From: Chara braunii | Taxonomy: Eukaryota; Streptophyta; Charophyceae; Charales; Characeae | NCBI GenBank assembly: GCA_003427395.1 | Contig: BFEA01000078.1 | Coordinates: forward strand, 3,221,402-3,255,819 | Direction: 5' to 3' | DNA: 34,418 nucleotides | Translations under genes and position numbers: made by a program | The notes under the pieces: model-generated | Seen by the model: only the letters and a program-made list of their open reading frames with translations | Told to the model about the DNA's origin: nothing | The model's database searches: none | Part shown: positions 9,255 to 19,300 of the stretch, in pieces | Layout of the letters: every line of letters starts with the position of its first letter | Position numbering within the stretch: position 1 is the stretch's first letter

Positions 9255-12200
9255 TCACCTTTTCCGAAACTCAGTTTATAAATCCAGCCATCTGTCAGAG
9301 TCTAGTATACCCCCCTCTGATAGCAGGCCATGAAGGATTAGACGGATCAGTAGGACCGAAACATCTGTCTTTGTCCAGAAGCTTCCTTCCTTGATCTTTA
9401 ATTGTTGAAGCTCAGTTAGAGAAGCTTGTGTAAACTTGCGCAGACTAACTGTACGGGCATGGTCAAACTTAAGGTATACATCCCTCAAAGCCAATCTTTG
9501 AGATTCGTCATTCGAAATCATTACGGAGACTCTCCCTGTTGGAAAATGTGAAAGAATGAATTTTGATATTTCGGTCTTGAATCTGGCCTCTTCTATCAAC
9601 CTTCCACCTAGGATACCTGTTATCGTACCCAACATTGTAACCTCCCCGTGTATCGATCTTCGTGGTTCCGATAGTCCTACTTCCCATTGCCCTTCTTTTT
9701 TCGTCACTGGTAGTATTAGAGTGTCTGGTCGGGATAGTGTCTGTTCTGCGTATCCTCTTATTTATAGTTGTCCTAATTTCTGTCTTTTGTTGACCAAAGC
9801 TCCTCCTGATGGAGTGGTTAACGGGGGGAGGGGAGACTTTTGCTGACCAGTTTTTTGAGAATTCAGATTCTCTTTTTGTAATTCATTTCTTTCTTTCACC
9901 TCTTCGATCTGATTTTTCTCCGTTGTCTGTGTTTTCTGCAATTGACAATGTATTGCTTCCTCTTCTCCTGTTGTTGTGGCAGATTCCTGTTCTTTCAAGA
10001 AGTCTTTGTCCTTGAGCTGTCTACATACCCCCTCGTTGTCTGGGAGGGAGGACTGCATGCAGGAGTCTGCCTTGTCTTTGTGATTGGTTTGAGTAGGGTC
10101 CTCCCCCTCTTGAGTCTGGACTTTGTCTATTGTTCAAGTTGGACTGCCGTTGTTTTCTGTTGCACTCTTTTCCTGCAGTCAGCATATTAGTACCCAATAG
10201 AAGGTCCTTCGTAGATACGTCCTTCCCTTGTTGTATATGTAGTCTTTGCTGATTTTCCGCATCATTTGGAGAATGATCTCATTCAATGAGGGATGATCTC
10301 CGTGACTGCTCCTCTTGATGAGGGAGCTGCTGAATTTTTTTCCCCCCCGTGATAGGAGAAACAACTTCCTGCAGTTGTACATTTAACCCTGTTCTTAAAG
10401 TCAAAGTTTGCCCTGTTGACAGTCCTCCAACTCTTTGCATCGAGGAGGGAAGCAGTTTATGTACCAAGTCTGAAATAGTCGTTTTCAGTTTTCCTTTATT
10501 AATAGTACTATTATTCAGAGCTTGGTCCGTTTGACCTGTGTCAATCTGCTCCCCTTCCTAATCTTGTGTCTGCTGATTACCCATAGTGGTAATATCTGTT
10601 ATTCCATATTCGACCATTTCTCCCTCCTTTTCATTACGATCTTGGACAAATTCAATTGGCTTGTGTTGTTGATGAGACTTTGGTTGAAACCTGATCATTA
10701 CCACAGCAAGAAGACGGTAAAGAACCTGCTGCCAACTGACACCCTCAGGGGGTCCTTGTTCCAAAACAGCCCTCAGACTCTCACTTGTTTCTAGTAGAGG
10801 TACTAAATCCTTGTAGGAATCATCCAGAAATTCATCAGTCTAGTCCCCATATTTTATTTTCAAATTACTTAATAACCAATCTGCAATCACTGTCAAATCG
10901 ACCTTCTTTCCCAGCTCTTTCCCCTTCGGATCCTCCTCTACATCGATATGAGGCGTGGGAGAGCCCCCCGGTAATGGATCCACTTCCATTGGTTCAGATC
11001 CAAAAGCTTCTTTCAGCACATCAACTTTCATTGGGGTAGGGTCTATTGTTACAGTCGTTTGTTGTACCGTGATATTTTGGTATTTTTTTCCATTTCCTTG
11101 TTTGGTTGAGAGTGATGTGGGAGCGTGAGAATTCTCCCCCTGCTTTTTCCCTGAATTAACCGGTCTGTATTCCATTGCCCCCACTCGATTATTAGCTATT
11201 GGGAAGTAGGCTGATGCCTGCGGGCCTAGATGTCTGGATTGCTGGGGGAAATTTTGTCCCCCCTGATGACCGCTGTTTTTTGTCCATACTTTATTACCAT
11301 TTTGCCCGTATTGTGCATCCTTACTATTATTACCAGAAGGTCTGTTTCCTGCTTTTGCTGTTACTTGAGCCTGTGTTGCTTGACACTCCTTGTCCCCCTG
11401 CTCCTCATTATTCGTTATACTCTTCAAACTGCTTGATCCTTGAGGGCAGGGGGGATCACTGCGTAGTGCTGTTCCTGAAGAACTGGCCACTGCGCTTTGG
11501 TTACCTTTCATTTTTGAATTTAAATACTCTTTGTTCGTTCTTGGAACCGGTGTAGTATTTTGCGGGACCCATTCTGCTGGCGGTCGAGAGGAGCGTCGAG
11601 GGTCACCTCTTCCCTCCCATGTCCAACCACGAGGTTGTCCATTCTGCGCAAGGTCATCCAAATATACCCATCCCTCATAGCCTGCGAGGGCTGGTAACCA
11701 GCGATTCAACCTGTGGGGATCTCTCTTCAGCCTACCTTCCCTGTTGGTAGTGTGTTGAGGATGCTGCAGACAGGCTGACTCAGTGGAAAGGTGACCGTAT
11801 GCTCTGCATTTGAAGCACCACAGTCTGAACTTGTGGGCCGTGTGGATCTGGTACATCCTTCCCCCCATTTTGAAGGGGATGATGTCATCCAATGAAAAGG
11901 GTTGATCTTTTGGGAGATCAATGACCATCATTACATAGTCATCCCTTTTCGCAACATAGGTAGGCAGTGGATCGATAAAATCTACGATCTTATACTGCTG
12001 ACCAAAATCGTGGATAAAGGCCGCTTGTATTTCAATTGGGATGTGTCTGAGCTCAACCCAAGAAAAGTCTTTCATTAATTGGTCTCGACGTTCCTCTGGA
12101 CCCACCCTCTTTGGAAGCCAAGGATAAACTCTCACTTATGTCCGTTCCCATTGCATCCTTTTCCACTTATCCATCCTTTGTTTGTCTTGCTCAAAGAGAC

Positions 12201-13116
12201 TTAGAACAGTGAAAACAGTGGGGGAGATTGGTTGTATGAGAAATAACTCCTGCACTGCCTCCTGGCTGTCCTTCATGCTCTCTAATCTCTTACAAATCCA
12301 TCTGATTTTTTCTTTAGTAGATCTGCATACTTATTTTTCAAAAAAAATCCAATTGGTCGCATGTTTAACATATATTTCATCTCTCTGAGCAATCTTTTCC
12401 AGTGGATAGGATCTGACCAACGTTTTTCTTCCTCCCTGATCAACCGCCTTCTGTTCCAACGGCAGGAGAAAGAGTGTGAGAAAGTAGGCCCTAGTTGAGG
12501 AAAGGTTCCTCAGCAACACCTTCAGTTCTTCTGCCTGTACTCCGGGGACATTCACTGAATTCCTTTTTATATTGAGAGTCCTATTTTGCAGGAAATCTCT
12601 TACTCTTTTTGCCCAGGATATTTTCTCTCCAATTGGTTTTTTTGCTTGTGCATTCGTTTTTCTTTCTGTCAGGCATTCTTCCTCTGTCAATACTCCTTCG
12701 TCACACTACTCCTCTTCTTCACACTCTTCCATTTCCTGATCCTGCTCTCTACTCTCTGTTTCTCTCTGTTCTTTGATTCTTTCTTCATTATTGACCGTTT
12801 GACTGTTCTGGTTTACAGCAGGCAACGGGGGGAACTCCTCTTGCATTATGTTACCTCCATTGTTCTGCATTTGTGTCTGAAATCCATTTGGACGAATTGA
12901 TTCCACTTGCATTGCTGTATTTGATGAAGAAGCCTGCATTGCTGTGATTGACGAAGAAGTCGCACCCTTCAAGTGAAGAGGTCGACTGTGATTTATACCA
13001 CTGTCCGGTCGAGAGTAGGGACTGGGCCCTATTTGTTTAAGCAGATTGTGTCTCATGGCACCTTGGTAAAACACCAGTGAGCCTGGACCCTTCATTCTCC
13101 TGAGATTGAGATTCAT
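9255..13116 (-). pseudogene. LINE ORF1: nucleic-acid-binding protein with zinc knuckle, interrupted
   Basis: One frame runs from the ATG at 13116 to about 10140, then the frame shifts by one phase and continues to a TGA at 9255. In-frame stops in the first part are TAG 12706, TAA 12331, TAA 12136, TAG 10840, TAG 10558 and TGA 10279; in the second part TAA 9762 and TAA 9276. An acidic Gln/Glu-rich N terminus is followed by a central domain containing FSWVELRHIPIEIQ and a knuckle-like CFKCRAYGHLSTESAC, whose last spacing is six residues rather than the usual four. A long Gln/Asn/Ser-rich hydrophilic region follows. ORF1 proteins of L1-type LINEs bind the element RNA. The full reading, about 1280 codons, is long for an ORF1. 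The C-terminal part (RVSVMISNDESQRLALRDVY onward) is not recognised. Confidence 0.82.
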
Positions 13117-13133
13117 ACCGACCGAGGGTGATT
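13117..13133. repeat. LINE target-site duplication, 5' side
   Basis: ACCGACCGAGGGTGATT, a perfect copy of 4290-4306 directly before the first base of the LINE on the minus strand. Confidence 0.93.
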
Positions 13134-13583
13134 AATTTACCCTAACTTTGTTTTTCGTTCCACAACCCGTGAGGAAGACCCTACACTTACCCGCCCTTAC
13201 ATCTCAAGGGAGGAGGGTGGGGTGTCAGAAGGTCTATTTTGCCTGGGCCGTGAATGACGCGACTCCATGAATAACGAGCTCCATAGGGTCCCACCCTCAC
13301 ATTTCAAGTCACCTCAGACAGCTCCCTCGAGATTTCCGTCGTTTTGCCGGGGCCGCCCTTATTTTTAAGGGCGGACCCTAGAAGCCCGAAATGTGGAAAC
13401 ATTCCGGAGTTCGTTTTCGTAGTGATTAGGGTGTTGTTGAACGATGATTTTCTAAGAATCCTTCCATTTCAAGTGGTGTCCAACGAGGCCCTTTGTACAC
13501 ACACGGCCAATCGCTCCAAGTGATTGAGAGGTCCGGTGGAGCATATGGATCGTGACGGTCCCGGCGGTTGGCGGCCACATGTA

Positions 13584-13845
13584 TTGTGCAAAGGGCGATG
13601 GCCTTGAGGTATTATCATCGGAATAACCAGCCCAAGTAAATTCAATATTGTGTCTTATCTCACATAGGGTGGCCTTGATTGCCTTCAGGGCACCCCCAAT
13701 GGGGGACACCGGCCAGGGGACAGCTGGTAGCAGAGGGACTGAGCATCATCTGAGTGACCAGTCGCTGTGCCTCCCTGAGTACCCCTCCCCTTATGAACAT
13801 CAGCAGACAATGCCTTTTAATGCCAATTGGGGGGACCGACGGGCG
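13584..13845 (-). mobile_element. 5'-truncated SINE (copy 2), inverted
   Basis: On the minus strand this matches the body of the SINE at 14030-14486, from ccccccaattggcattaaaa through tactcagggaggcacagcga, tgtcccctggcc, gaaggcaatcaaggccaccc to cctcaaggccatcgcccttt. It lacks the tRNA-like head and a poly(A) tail. ACATGTA at 13577-13583 and 13846-13852 may be a 7-bp target duplication, but it is short and partly palindromic. Confidence 0.85.
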
Positions 13846-14029
13846 ACATGTAACCTTACCATTTATTTGTGGAAGCTGAAATCGTAGAAAAGGTGCAGTG
13901 TTGGTGGACAACAAATGGGAAGAGGAAGCTGCGGAAGGTTGCAAAAGAAAAGAAGAACGAAGCAAAAAAATGGTGCGGAGTCTGCGGACAGCAGACTGGA
14001 AAAGAATAAACGAAAAGTAGCTGATGCTG

Positions 14030-14486
14030 TACGACCTAGGTCAGTTGGTGAGGCACGCAAGTGGCATTCAGGAGGTCTTGGGTTCAATCCCCATTGGCCT
14101 CATCATGGCCTCATGTACCTTCCTTGGCATGCTTGGCGCCTGCTACGTAGAGATAGCCCGTTGGTCCCCCCAATTGGCATTAAAAAGCAGTCTCTGCTGA
14201 TGTTCATAGGGGAAGGGGTACTCAGGGAGGCACAGCGACTGGCCACTCAGATGATGCTCCGTCTCTCTGCTACCGGCTGTCCCCTGGCCCGGCTGGCCGG
14301 TGTCCGCCATTGGGGGTTCCCTGAAGGCAATCAAGGCCACCCTGGGCCGAAAAGGCCACCCAATGTCAGATTAGACACAAGATTGAATTTACCTAGGCTG
14401 GTTAGTCCGATGATAATACCTCAAGGCCATCGCCCTTTAAAAATAAAAAATGCATAAACAAATAAAAATAAAAATAATAATAAATG
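14030..14486 (+). mobile_element. tRNA-derived SINE (copy 3), longest copy
   Basis: Starts with a tRNA-like head holding A and B boxes, continues with a body of about 350 bp shared with copies 1 and 2, and ends in cgcccttt plus an A-rich AATAAA-like tail to about 14486. It should depend on a LINE for movement; the LINE in this window is a candidate partner but they show no obvious shared 3' end. No target duplication was found. The 5' boundary is set by the tRNA-like start and is approximate. Any reading frames through it are incidental. Confidence 0.85.
14037..14091 (+). promoter_or_regulatory. Internal RNA polymerase III promoter (A and B boxes) of the SINE
   Basis: A box TAGGTCAGTTGG at 14037-14048 and B box GGTTCAATCCC at 14081-14091, close to the tRNA consensus and with 32 nt between them, a normal tRNA-type spacing. 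Confidence 0.8.
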
Positions 14487-14638
14487 CATACCTATTATCC
14501 CACTAGCGGGCAATTAGTTTATGTATTTTTCGACGCGGTCACACTGTGGCCATGGAATTTCTAGATCGGATGGCAGGGACCCATGCATACTGGAAACCAG
14601 AACTAAACCTCGACAGGTGGGGCATGGCCCCAGTTAAA

Positions 14639-14945
14639 GGGATAATTGGTAGAAAGAGCCTATGTCAGAACCTTTTCGGTTTTGGGCGCCCAAAGTTCGG
14701 CCGTTCAGCTGTGTATGTGCCAGATTCATGATCCGGTAGGGCCCTTGGAGCGACGCGTGGGCCTGTAGTACCCCAACGCCTGATTCATGATCCGGAAGGG
14801 TTCTTGGACGGACACGTGGGCCTGTAGTACCCCACAATGGCCCACATGGAAAACACTGGGCCGGTGGTAACAAGTAGCCGAGTTTTGGGTTTTGGGTGCC
14901 CAAACCGAGAAGGTTTAGGCGTGGGCGCTTTCGACCAATTATCCC
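14639..14945. mobile_element. MITE with long inverted repeats, probably Mutator-type
   Basis: Left arm from 14639 and right arm ending at 14945 are inverted copies over about 55 bp: GGGATAATTGGT, then gaaag-gcc, aaccttytcgg and tttgggcrccc. The flanks CCAGTTAAA (14630-14638) and CCAGCTAAA (14946-14954) form a 9-bp near-perfect direct repeat. A 9-bp duplication with long terminal inverted repeats is typical of Mutator-like elements. There is no coding capacity. The interior contains a 59-bp tandem duplication. Confidence 0.8.
14721..14839. repeat. 59-bp tandem duplication inside the MITE
   Basis: gattcatgatccgg and cgtgggcctgtagtacccca occur twice, at 14723 and 14782, with a 59-bp period. Confidence 0.85.
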
Positions 14946-14954
14946 CCAGCTAAA

Positions 14955-15809
14955 CCTGGAAAGATACTGTGAAGCAAGGACAAGGACTGTCCGGTTTCCG
15001 GAAAATTCCCCTTCTTTTTAAAAAGAATGGCGGGCCCCACCTGCGTCTCAACTTCTTTTCACTTTCCGAAGTAGCACCTGGATTTGCTGAAACTAGTTGT
15101 TCTGCTACTTTCAGAGCAGGAACGGGTTCTTAAATTGGAAGTGGGCCAGACTGGTATCTTGTCCCGAGAATTCCAGAAAAAGAACGGCTCAATTCATCTG
15201 GACGCAATTCGGCCCCCACTGAAATGAAATAGCACTATCTGTGCCTTCTGCAGGGTGCTTTTTGCATATGAGACCCCAAAGACCCGGTGGGTGGAGCCCT
15301 TCAAATTATTACGGCTCTGCCGGGGTGGACCCCACTGCTTGGCGGCCTGGGAAAAAGAAAATCCAGGCAGTTGTTTTTCGGACTCCACTCATCTGGAAAC
15401 CCGCATGGAAACCCACACTGGAAAGGTTTTTCAGACCCCATCTACCTTGTAAGGATGTAGCGGGAAAGGTGTCAGAAGCGCTTCTACATGGTTGGTGGCC
15501 TGGAAACCGACCAGGTCATCCTTCCATGACCTTTCCAGGAAGGCCTGCCAACAGACTAGGAGGGGGGGGCATGTTCTCTTTTGGAAAGAAGAGGCCAAGT
15601 GGGTGTGGTCTGGCTGACGTCACGGCGGACCATTTTATGGCCTGGCAAGCCCCCGCGGACATGCACAGTCCTGTCGCACGGTTTCTATGTGGGCCCTTGT
15701 GTGGCTCGCTGACGAGCATTAAAGGCACAGGGTGTGGGGCCTGTGGTCGGGGTCATCAATTTTGGCAGCGTGGAAGTCTGCAAAACCGCCTGAAGACCTT
15801 GTCGTGTTC
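14955..15809. other. Stretch without a recognised gene
   Basis: A long open frame crosses 15241-16164 on the plus strand, but it has no recognisable domain and runs through a tandem duplication, so I do not call it. A bulged hairpin (CCTGGAAA to TTTCCAGG, with inner GGTCAT and ATGACC) lies at about 15499-15541. Nothing else was seen. Confidence 0.4.
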
Positions 15810-16016
15810 CAGCCCCGTTCGCTGCAAGTCCCTCCAAACACCTCCACCTCGCTCCACCACCCATATCCCTGTATTCGAACAGTCATGTGTCTTCCAACTC
15901 CGTCAAACACATCAGCCCCGTTCGCTGCAAGTCCTTCCAAACACCTCCACCTCGCTCCACCACCCATATCCCTGTATTCGAACAGTCATGTGTCTTCCAA
16001 CTCCGTCAAACACATC
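15810..16016. repeat. 103-bp tandem duplication
   Basis: Two nearly identical 103-bp units start with agccccgttcgctgcaagtc at 15811 and 15914 and end with cgtcaaacacatca. One visible difference is ccctcc against ccttcc. The near identity indicates a recent duplication. Confidence 0.93.
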
Positions 16017-16315
16017 AAATCCACGCCGTGGATCGCCCCCCCTGCCAGCATCGTCAGCACCCCAGACACATCACGGAACAAGAACGGCCTCACAGCGACA
16101 ACTTCGAGGACAGCCATGGCCGCCGCATTGTCCCTGTTCACCCACTGCATCACGGTCAGAATGAGAAAGAACAGCATATCCTCCCAATCCTCCCCCGAAC
16201 CGACTGCATACTCCGCATCCATGGTTTCTGCGTTCCACTGCAGGGATGGCGGGGGGGGGGGGCACGCACACACAGACAGACCCGCACACGACATCGCCGA
16301 AGACAAAGATCCCAA
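15986..16315 (-). other. Unassigned hydrophobic open frame
   Basis: A 109-codon minus-strand frame with a hydrophobic middle (FFLILTVMQWVNRDN, then VLTMLAGGAIHGVDLM). The same frame continues past a TGA at 15986 to 15719, across the tandem duplication. I recognise no family, and it could be a chance frame or a decayed exon. Confidence 0.2.
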
Positions 16316-16574
16316 GTTCTTTGTCCCTATTTCTGGTCGTCCCTGTCTCTGGTCCCGACGGCGGACAGGGACAAGCTCTGATGAGGCCCCCGGATTTTTT
16401 TATTTTTTTTTGTGATTGGAATTCAAATACCAGAAGTCTCAACTATCCCGGGGATAGGTGAATGAACTACCCTGCCACCTATTCGACTCCACACATTCCA
16501 CACTGCCACACACATCTGCACGCAGACGTGTCCGTGTCCAACGACAGAGGAAGATCATGCACCGCAACCCCATC

Positions 16575-16665
16575 GGATCCCAACGGATCCCAACTTTCCT
16601 TTTGGGGGGAACCCTCTGATCCCAACTTTCCTTTTGGGGGAAACCCTCTGACTTTTCCTTTTGGG
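16575..16665. repeat. Short tandem repeat, about 36-bp unit
   Basis: The unit gatcccaactttccttttgg, followed by a G run and aaccctct, occurs twice in full and once in part (cttttccttttgggg). Confidence 0.8.
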
Positions 16666-16689
16666 GTATGTTTTGCTGTTTCCAGAGCC

Positions 16690-16742
16690 TTGGAAAGACT
16701 TCGGCGGAGGGGTCCCACGGAAACCCGCCAAAGTCTTTCCAA
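16690..16742. repeat. 18-bp inverted repeat
   Basis: TTGGAAAGACTTCGGCGG at 16690-16707 is inverted with one mismatch at 16725-16742, leaving a 17-nt loop. It could form a hairpin; no role is evident. Confidence 0.75.
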
Positions 16743-16929
16743 ACTCGTTCCACCTTTTTTTATTGCCAACCACTTTTTCCAGCCGCCGAGCAGTGGGGTG
16801 CACCCCTAAGAAGGGGAATTCTCCGAAAAGGGAACAGTGGAGCACAAGCCAACAGTCCCTGAGCAAAGATGACACAGATAAGTGGAGCTTCCACCTGTAG
16901 TATCCTTCCACTTTTACACTTACAACCCT

Positions 16930-17239
16930 NNNNNNNNNNNNNNNNNNNNNNNNNNNNNNNNNNNNNNNNNNNNNNNNNNNNNNNNNNNNNNNNNNNNNNN
17001 NNNNNNNNNNNNNNNNNNNNNNNNNNNNNNNNNNNNNNNNNNNNNNNNNNNNNNNNNNNNNNNNNNNNNNNNNNNNNNNNNNNNNNNNNNNNNNNNNNNN
17101 NNNNNNNNNNNNNNNNNNNNNNNNNNNNNNNNNNNNNNNNNNNNNNNNNNNNNNNNNNNNNNNNNNNNNNNNNNNNNNNNNNNNNNNNNNNNNNNNNNNN
17201 NNNNNNNNNNNNNNNNNNNNNNNNNNNNNNNNNNNNNNN
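16930..17239. other. Assembly gap (310 N)
   Basis: Unknown bases. Any frame called through this gap is meaningless. The right side begins with an A run (about 17243-17266), so a low-complexity region may have caused the gap. Confidence 0.99.
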
Positions 17240-17461
17240 ATACAAAAAAAAAAAAAAAAAAAAAAAGATATCAATTCATTTTTCTCTCTTTCAGTTGGAG
17301 CCGCCCACGTGGATGTGGTTGACCGGCGGCTACCCCCACCCCCGTGTGTCATATCGACCCACCACTTGCACACAGCCAAAAGGCAAAGAGGCAAAGAAAT
17401 AGGAAGGGAACAGCCAAATGTAACCAAACCCGGATGACACGCATAAATCGAGAAATGGTCC

Positions 17462-17492
<31 letters not shown>

Positions 17493-18120
17493 CAAAACAG
17501 GGGGAAACAAACATAACAGATCCTAGCTGACAACAATGACCAACCAGGATATCAATCAACACCCTTGCCTACAAAAAAAGCAATCCCACATAACAAACCA
17601 TTCGTGCTCGCCAGCATGGACACCCCTTCATGATTTCAACGCATGCTTGGCTGGTCTAAACTGAAATACTGGGACACCACCAACGGCAAAAAATATAAAA
17701 GACAGACAATCCCAGATGACGATTCCAACCTAACAGCTCCGCCCAGCTCCATCAATTGGCAGAACAATGGGAACCAGCCAACTAGGATGCCAAAAGGATA
17801 AAAAAAAAAGAACCCGGATGACAAGTCCCACATGATAACACCACCATGATATAAGAAACGGTCATCACACTTCACTTTCTTTTTTTTTTTTTTTTTTTTT
17901 TTTTTTGCACACTTCACTTTCCCACTCACCCGCCGCCGGATACTCGGTCTGGCGCGGTGCATGGATCTTGAGCTAATCTGACGTCAGTTGGCAGAATAGC
18001 GTCAGACCTAAGAGGCGGGCTGAAAGGGAAAGTCAGCAGCATGGCGGCGAACGCAGTAGTGCGAAATGGTGCAGGCTGACTCACATGCAAATGTGACTGA
18101 CGTGGACGGAGATGATCGCT
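17240..18120. other. Intergenic stretch with several poly(A) and poly(T) runs
   Basis: Homopolymer runs lie at about 17243-17266 (A), 17461-17488 (A) and 17880-17906 (T). At about 17427-17465 the minus strand reads ggaccatttctcgatttatg and then cgtgtcatcc, a copy of a dispersed motif also seen at 18190, 18341, 19012 and 30470. No gene is recognised. Confidence 0.55.
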
Positions 18121-18400
18121 CACGTGCGCGCTCGCCGTTTCTCGACTTTTGATTTTTTGGGTTCTTCTCTCTTTTCCTTAAAAAAAGAGAAACAGGGATT
18201 TATGGATTTATGCGCGTAATCCTTGCGCAGGGAAGCAAGGAAGCAACAAACTTGTACGCGCGCTGCGGCGCTGGCGGTTTCTCGATTTTCATTTTTTTTT
18301 TTTTTCCGGTTCTCCTTTTTTTTCTCTAGAAAAAAAAAAGGACCATTTCGCGATTTATGCGTGTAATCCTTGCGCAGGAGAGGAAGGAAGGAACGACATG
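18121..18400 (+). repeat. Tandem pair of a dispersed repeat, about 140-bp unit
   Basis: Two units start near 18121 and 18252. Each runs cgcgc, cg-cggtttctcga, a T-rich stretch, ggttct, a T/A-rich stretch, gatttatgcg-gtaatcc, ttgcgcaggg-aag. The core tttatgcgtgtaatccttgc recurs in related form elsewhere in the window. Confidence 0.75.
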
Positions 18401-18855
18401 TACCGCTCACGCAGTCGTCAGCATCACTCCGCATGATAGGACAAGCATGCATGAGCCAGCAAGAACACCATGTACGACCCAGTAGCGCAACGCGCGACGT
18501 CATCTCCAATACAAATAAATAAATAACTGAAACACGTAAACAGTGGGTGTTAACAGTGACTCGGCGAAGTGCATTCGTTCATCGAGAAGGACCTACGCGA
18601 TAACTCCTCCTCACTGACGACTACGTGATATTAACTCCTCGTCACCATCGACATCCCATTTACAAATACCATGCTTTCCCCCGTCACGTCACCGTCGGAG
18701 CGGCACAGGGGCCATGATAATTGATTAATTAAATCTTCTCTCGGTATCGTTCCAATTTTCACGCATGCTCCTCCGAAGGCCGTTTCTCGATGTAGCTTGT
18801 CACTGTGACTCACTGCACCGCTGTCGGTGTGTGGTTTGTCTGGCGTTTCACTGTC
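18401..18855. other. Stretch without a recognised feature
   Basis: Mixed unique-looking sequence between a repeat pair and a MITE. No gene or RNA is recognised. Confidence 0.4.
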
Positions 18856-18857
18856 TA

Positions 18858-18962
18858 CAGTCTTCGCCCGAATACAACGTACCGTCATTATAGCTGAATT
18901 TGGTGTATCTTTCAGTCTAAATTCAGCTATAATGACGGTACGTTGTATTGGGGGGAAGACTG
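18858..18962. mobile_element. 105-bp TA-flanked MITE, copy 1 (Tc1/mariner or pogo type)
   Basis: Inverted arms of about 45 bp run CAGTCTTC, cgaatacaacgtaccgtcat, tatagctgaattt around a short loop. The element starts CAGT and ends ACTG and is flanked by TA on each side (18856-18857, 18963-18964). TA duplication with CAGT ends is typical of Tc1/mariner and pogo-type elements. Same length as the copy at 19718-19822. Confidence 0.88.
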
Positions 18963-19300
18963 TAGTATTCAGGGCAGCCAACCTTCTCCGCTCTCCACGT
19001 CTGTATCTTTAGTTTGAAAAAGGTTTCTCAATTTATGGAAGGCATCCTTGCGCAGGGGCCATGCATAGGAGTAGAGGTCGGTAGGTAGTGAGATGCGAAA
19101 TTGAGACAAGGGAAAAAAAAAAAAAAAAAAAAAAAAGAGGCTTCGCTTTTTTTCCTTTTTGAGCTTTCTCACACACTTGGCGTGTGCGGGAACGACCGAG
19201 AGGAACAGCGGGGAGGCCCAACGCGTGTAACCCACGCAAAGCCTTTTTTTTTTTTTTCTTCTTTAACAGGGCTGTCTTCTCCTCAACGGGGAACAGGTAC

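Larger units (their letters stand above)
4307..13116 (-). mobile_element. L1-type LINE retrotransposon with poly(A) tail and target duplications
   Basis: An 8.8-kb minus-strand element. Its 3' end is the T run at about 4307-4320 (poly(A) on the sense strand) and its 5' end is at 13116. It is bounded by perfect 17-bp duplications (4290-4306, 13117-13133), as target-primed reverse transcription produces. In sense order it holds ORF1 with a zinc knuckle, ORF2 with an apurinic-type endonuclease, reverse transcriptase and a zf-RVT-like end, and a 3' UTR of about 430 bp (4321-4747). The body starts exactly at an ATG, so no 5' UTR or internal promoter is present and the copy is probably slightly 5'-truncated. 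Both reading frames carry several stop codons and there are a few frameshifts, so this copy is inactive. Confidence 0.95.
4240..13491. mobile_element. Older terminal-inverted-repeat element split by the LINE
   Basis: The left end at 4240-4260 (GGGCCTCGTTCC then ACACCACTT) is inverted at 13471-13491 with two mismatches in 21 bases. Removing the LINE and one target duplication joins the two parts into an element of about 424 bp. The region 13134-13470, between the LINE and the right end, holds no gene and would be its interior. The ends resemble the GGGCCTCGCTCCACC ends found elsewhere here. The nesting is inferred from the inverted ends. Confidence 0.55.

Noticed and set aside
15241-16164. A 307-codon plus-strand open frame.
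   Set aside because: No recognisable domain, low-complexity Pro/Ser/Thr composition, and it runs through the 103-bp tandem duplication and a G run.
16555-17562. Open frames spanning the N gap.
   Set aside because: Unknown bases hide stops, so these frames carry no information.
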